Assembly: GCA_030634605.1 (NCBI GenBank)
Contig: DAOWAK010000081.1
Span: 1-6,217 of the forward strand
Direction of reading: 5' to 3'
Length of the DNA stretch: 6,217 nucleotides
DNA from: Sedimentisphaerales bacterium
Lineage (GTDB): Bacteria > Planctomycetota > Phycisphaerae > Sedimentisphaerales > SM23-30
Part shown: positions 5,080 to 6,217 of the stretch, piece by piece
How the letters are laid out: every line of letters starts with the position of its first letter
Position numbering within the stretch: position 1 is the stretch's first letter
Translations under genes and position numbers: made by a program
The notes under the pieces: model-generated
Seen by the model: only the letters and a program-made list of their open reading frames with translations
Databases searched by the model: none
What the model was told of the DNA's origin: nothing

Positions 5080-5736
5080 ATGGTTGAAACAATCGTATTA
5101 AAAGCGGAAAAACGAGAACAATCCGGTACGCGATGTTCGCGTAAGCTGCGTAAGCAGGGTTTGGTCCCGGCGATTATTTACGGGCATAAAACGGAGCCGG
5201 TGTCAGTTCAGTTGAACTATCATGACCTGACGATGGAATTGCAGCATCACCACCGCCTGCTGGAAGTGGAGCTGGACGGGTCCCAGGAGAAATTGCTGGT
5301 CAAAGATGTTCAGTATGATCATCTGGGCGATACGGTTATCCATATTGATCTGACGCGCGTGGACCTCGACGAGCGGGTGCAGGTTACCGTTGAGATCGAG
5401 CTGAGGGGCACGGCGGTTGGGGTTTCCGAAGGCGGCGTTCTCGATCAGGTTAACAACAATATTGAGCTGGAGTGCCTGGTGACGGACATTCCCGAAAGCA
5501 TTCGTGTAAAGATAGGCGAATTGAAAATCGGCGAGACATTGACAGCGGCCGACCTGGAACTGCCGGCGGGTGCCAAGTTGATCAGCGATCCGACGACTGC
5601 GATTGCAACCATCAGTGTGATGGCTGAGGAACCTGAAGAGGCTGAAGGCGAAGCTGGAGCTGCCGAGGGTGAAGTCGAACCGGAAGTCATTGCCAAAAAG
5701 GCTGAGGAATCCGAAAAAGGCGAATCTGAAAAATAA
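5080..5736 (+). CDS. rplY: 50S ribosomal protein bL25, long TL5/CTC form
   Basis: bL25 binds 5S rRNA in the central protuberance of the large ribosomal subunit; the long form is also called Ctc, a general-stress protein in Bacillus. The product has 218 residues. Residues 1-92 form the 5S-rRNA-binding domain, with the family signatures R-E-x-x-G-T-x-x-x-R-K-L-R-x-x-G (12-27) and VPAIIYGH (29-36), then LLVKDVQYDHLGDTVIHIDL (72-91). Residues about 98-182 form the C-terminal beta domain of TL5 type (VTVEIELRGTAVGVSEGGVL, LEVT-like ECLVTDIPESI, DLELPAGAKLI). Residues 183-218 are a low-complexity acidic tail rich in Glu and Ala, ending in Lys/Glu. The gene lies 114 bp after prs, a gap filled by two short repeats, and 28 bp before pth, so rplY and pth are probably cotranscribed. 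Confidence 0.96.
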   Translation: MVETIVLKAEKREQSGTRCSRKLRKQGLVPAIIYGHKTEPVSVQLNYHDLTMELQHHHRLLEVELDGSQEKLLVKDVQYDHLGDTVIHIDLTRVDLDERVQVTVEIELRGTAVGVSEGGVLDQVNNNIELECLVTDIPESIRVKIGELKIGETLTAADLELPAGAKLISDPTTAIATISVMAEEPEEAEGEAGAAEGEVEPEVIAKKAEESEKGESEK

Positions 5737-5764
5737 TTCAGAAATGGTACGGTAAGATCGGAAT

Positions 5765-6217
5765 ATGAAGTTAATTGTGGGACTGGGTAATCCGGGTAAG
5801 CAATACGATAACAGCCGCCACAACGTTGGCTTTGATGTGGTCGATCGGTTAGCCCGGCAAAACAGCATCGAGCTGACCCGAACCAAGCATCAGGGTCGAT
5901 ATGGCAGCGGAGCCGTGGGCAGCGAGCAGGTTGTTCTGCTCAAGCCTCAGACTTACATGAACCTGAGCGGTCAGTGCGTAGCCCAGGCATTGGCGTTTTA
6001 TAAGGTTGACGCGAGCGAGTTGCTGATAATTGCTGACGATATGGCATTGGAGCTGGGTCGGCTGAGAATAAGGGCCAAAGGGTCGGCAGGCGGCCACAAC
6101 GGCCTGGGCGACATTATCGAAAAACTGGGACACAGCGATTTTGCCCGGTTGCGAATCGGGATCGGCGCCGCAGGGCCGGGGCAGGCTGTCGGGCATGTGC
6201 TGGGAAAGTTTGACGAG
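5765..6217 (+). CDS. pth: Peptidyl-tRNA hydrolase (C-terminus outside window)
   Basis: Pth cleaves the ester bond between peptide and tRNA in prematurely released peptidyl-tRNA, recycling tRNA in the cytosol. The frame is open for 151 codons to the right edge, of roughly 185-195 expected. Visible motifs are GLGNPG (6-11, Asn9), YDNSRHNVGF (14-23) with the catalytic His19, KPQTYMNLSG (60-69, Asn66), ADDMAL (90-95, Asp91) and GSAGGHNGLGDI (106-117, Asn112). These match the E. coli residues Asn10, His20, Asn68, Asp93 and Asn114. The ATG at 5765 gives the family N-terminus MKLIVGLGNPG exactly; the ribosome site is weak. It follows rplY by 28 nt in the classical prs-ctc-pth order. Confidence 0.96.
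   Translation, partial: MKLIVGLGNPGKQYDNSRHNVGFDVVDRLARQNSIELTRTKHQGRYGSGAVGSEQVVLLKPQTYMNLSGQCVAQALAFYKVDASELLIIADDMALELGRLRIRAKGSAGGHNGLGDIIEKLGHSDFARLRIGIGAAGPGQAVGHVLGKFDE

Noticed and set aside
5203..5886. Minus-strand 227-codon frame across rplY and pth
   Set aside because: Antisense shadow of two clearly identified genes; Phe/Leu/Arg-rich without motifs.

Overview
The window looks like a piece of a planctomycete chromosome, probably a Phycisphaerae or Sedimentisphaerales-like lineage. That placement is an inference. It rests on a very large secreted protein that combines a signal peptide, an array of GLUG repeats with the 'NCYATG'-type core, a dockerin-like pair of calcium loops and tandem LamG (concanavalin-like) domains. 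Short interspersed repeats typical of environmental genomes with large non-coding space also fit. No ribosomal RNA or other phylogenetic marker is present to confirm it.

Layout. Positions 1-3067 (minus strand) hold the first 1022 codons of a secreted multidomain protein; its 3' end lies beyond the left edge. Positions 3068-3801 carry no credible protein gene. They hold a small operator-like palindrome, short repeat elements and two GC-rich inverted repeats. They also hold a stretch of about 230 nt (3488-3714) with a good -10 box just upstream, complementary ends and several internal hairpins, which I read as a candidate structured non-coding RNA of unassigned family. A tRNA-Gln(UUG) follows at 3802-3873. 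Then come three housekeeping genes on the plus strand: prs (PRPP synthetase), rplY/ctc (ribosomal protein bL25, long form) and pth (peptidyl-tRNA hydrolase, cut by the right edge).

How the parts work together. tRNA-Gln, prs, rplY and pth form a translation and nucleotide-supply block whose order (prs-ctc-pth) is widely conserved in bacteria. PRPP feeds nucleotide, histidine, tryptophan and NAD synthesis, bL25 binds 5S rRNA in the large subunit, and Pth recycles tRNAs from dropped-off peptidyl-tRNA. The secreted protein is transcribed in the opposite direction and has no evident functional tie to this block. The gaps tRNA-prs and prs-rplY are filled with short repetitive elements, while rplY and pth are only 28 nt apart.

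The strongest candidate for something undescribed is the structured RNA at 3488-3714. The large protein is interesting for its repeat growth: two near-identical 615-bp LamG units plus the start of a third, 11 GLUG units, and a compositional break between its segments.
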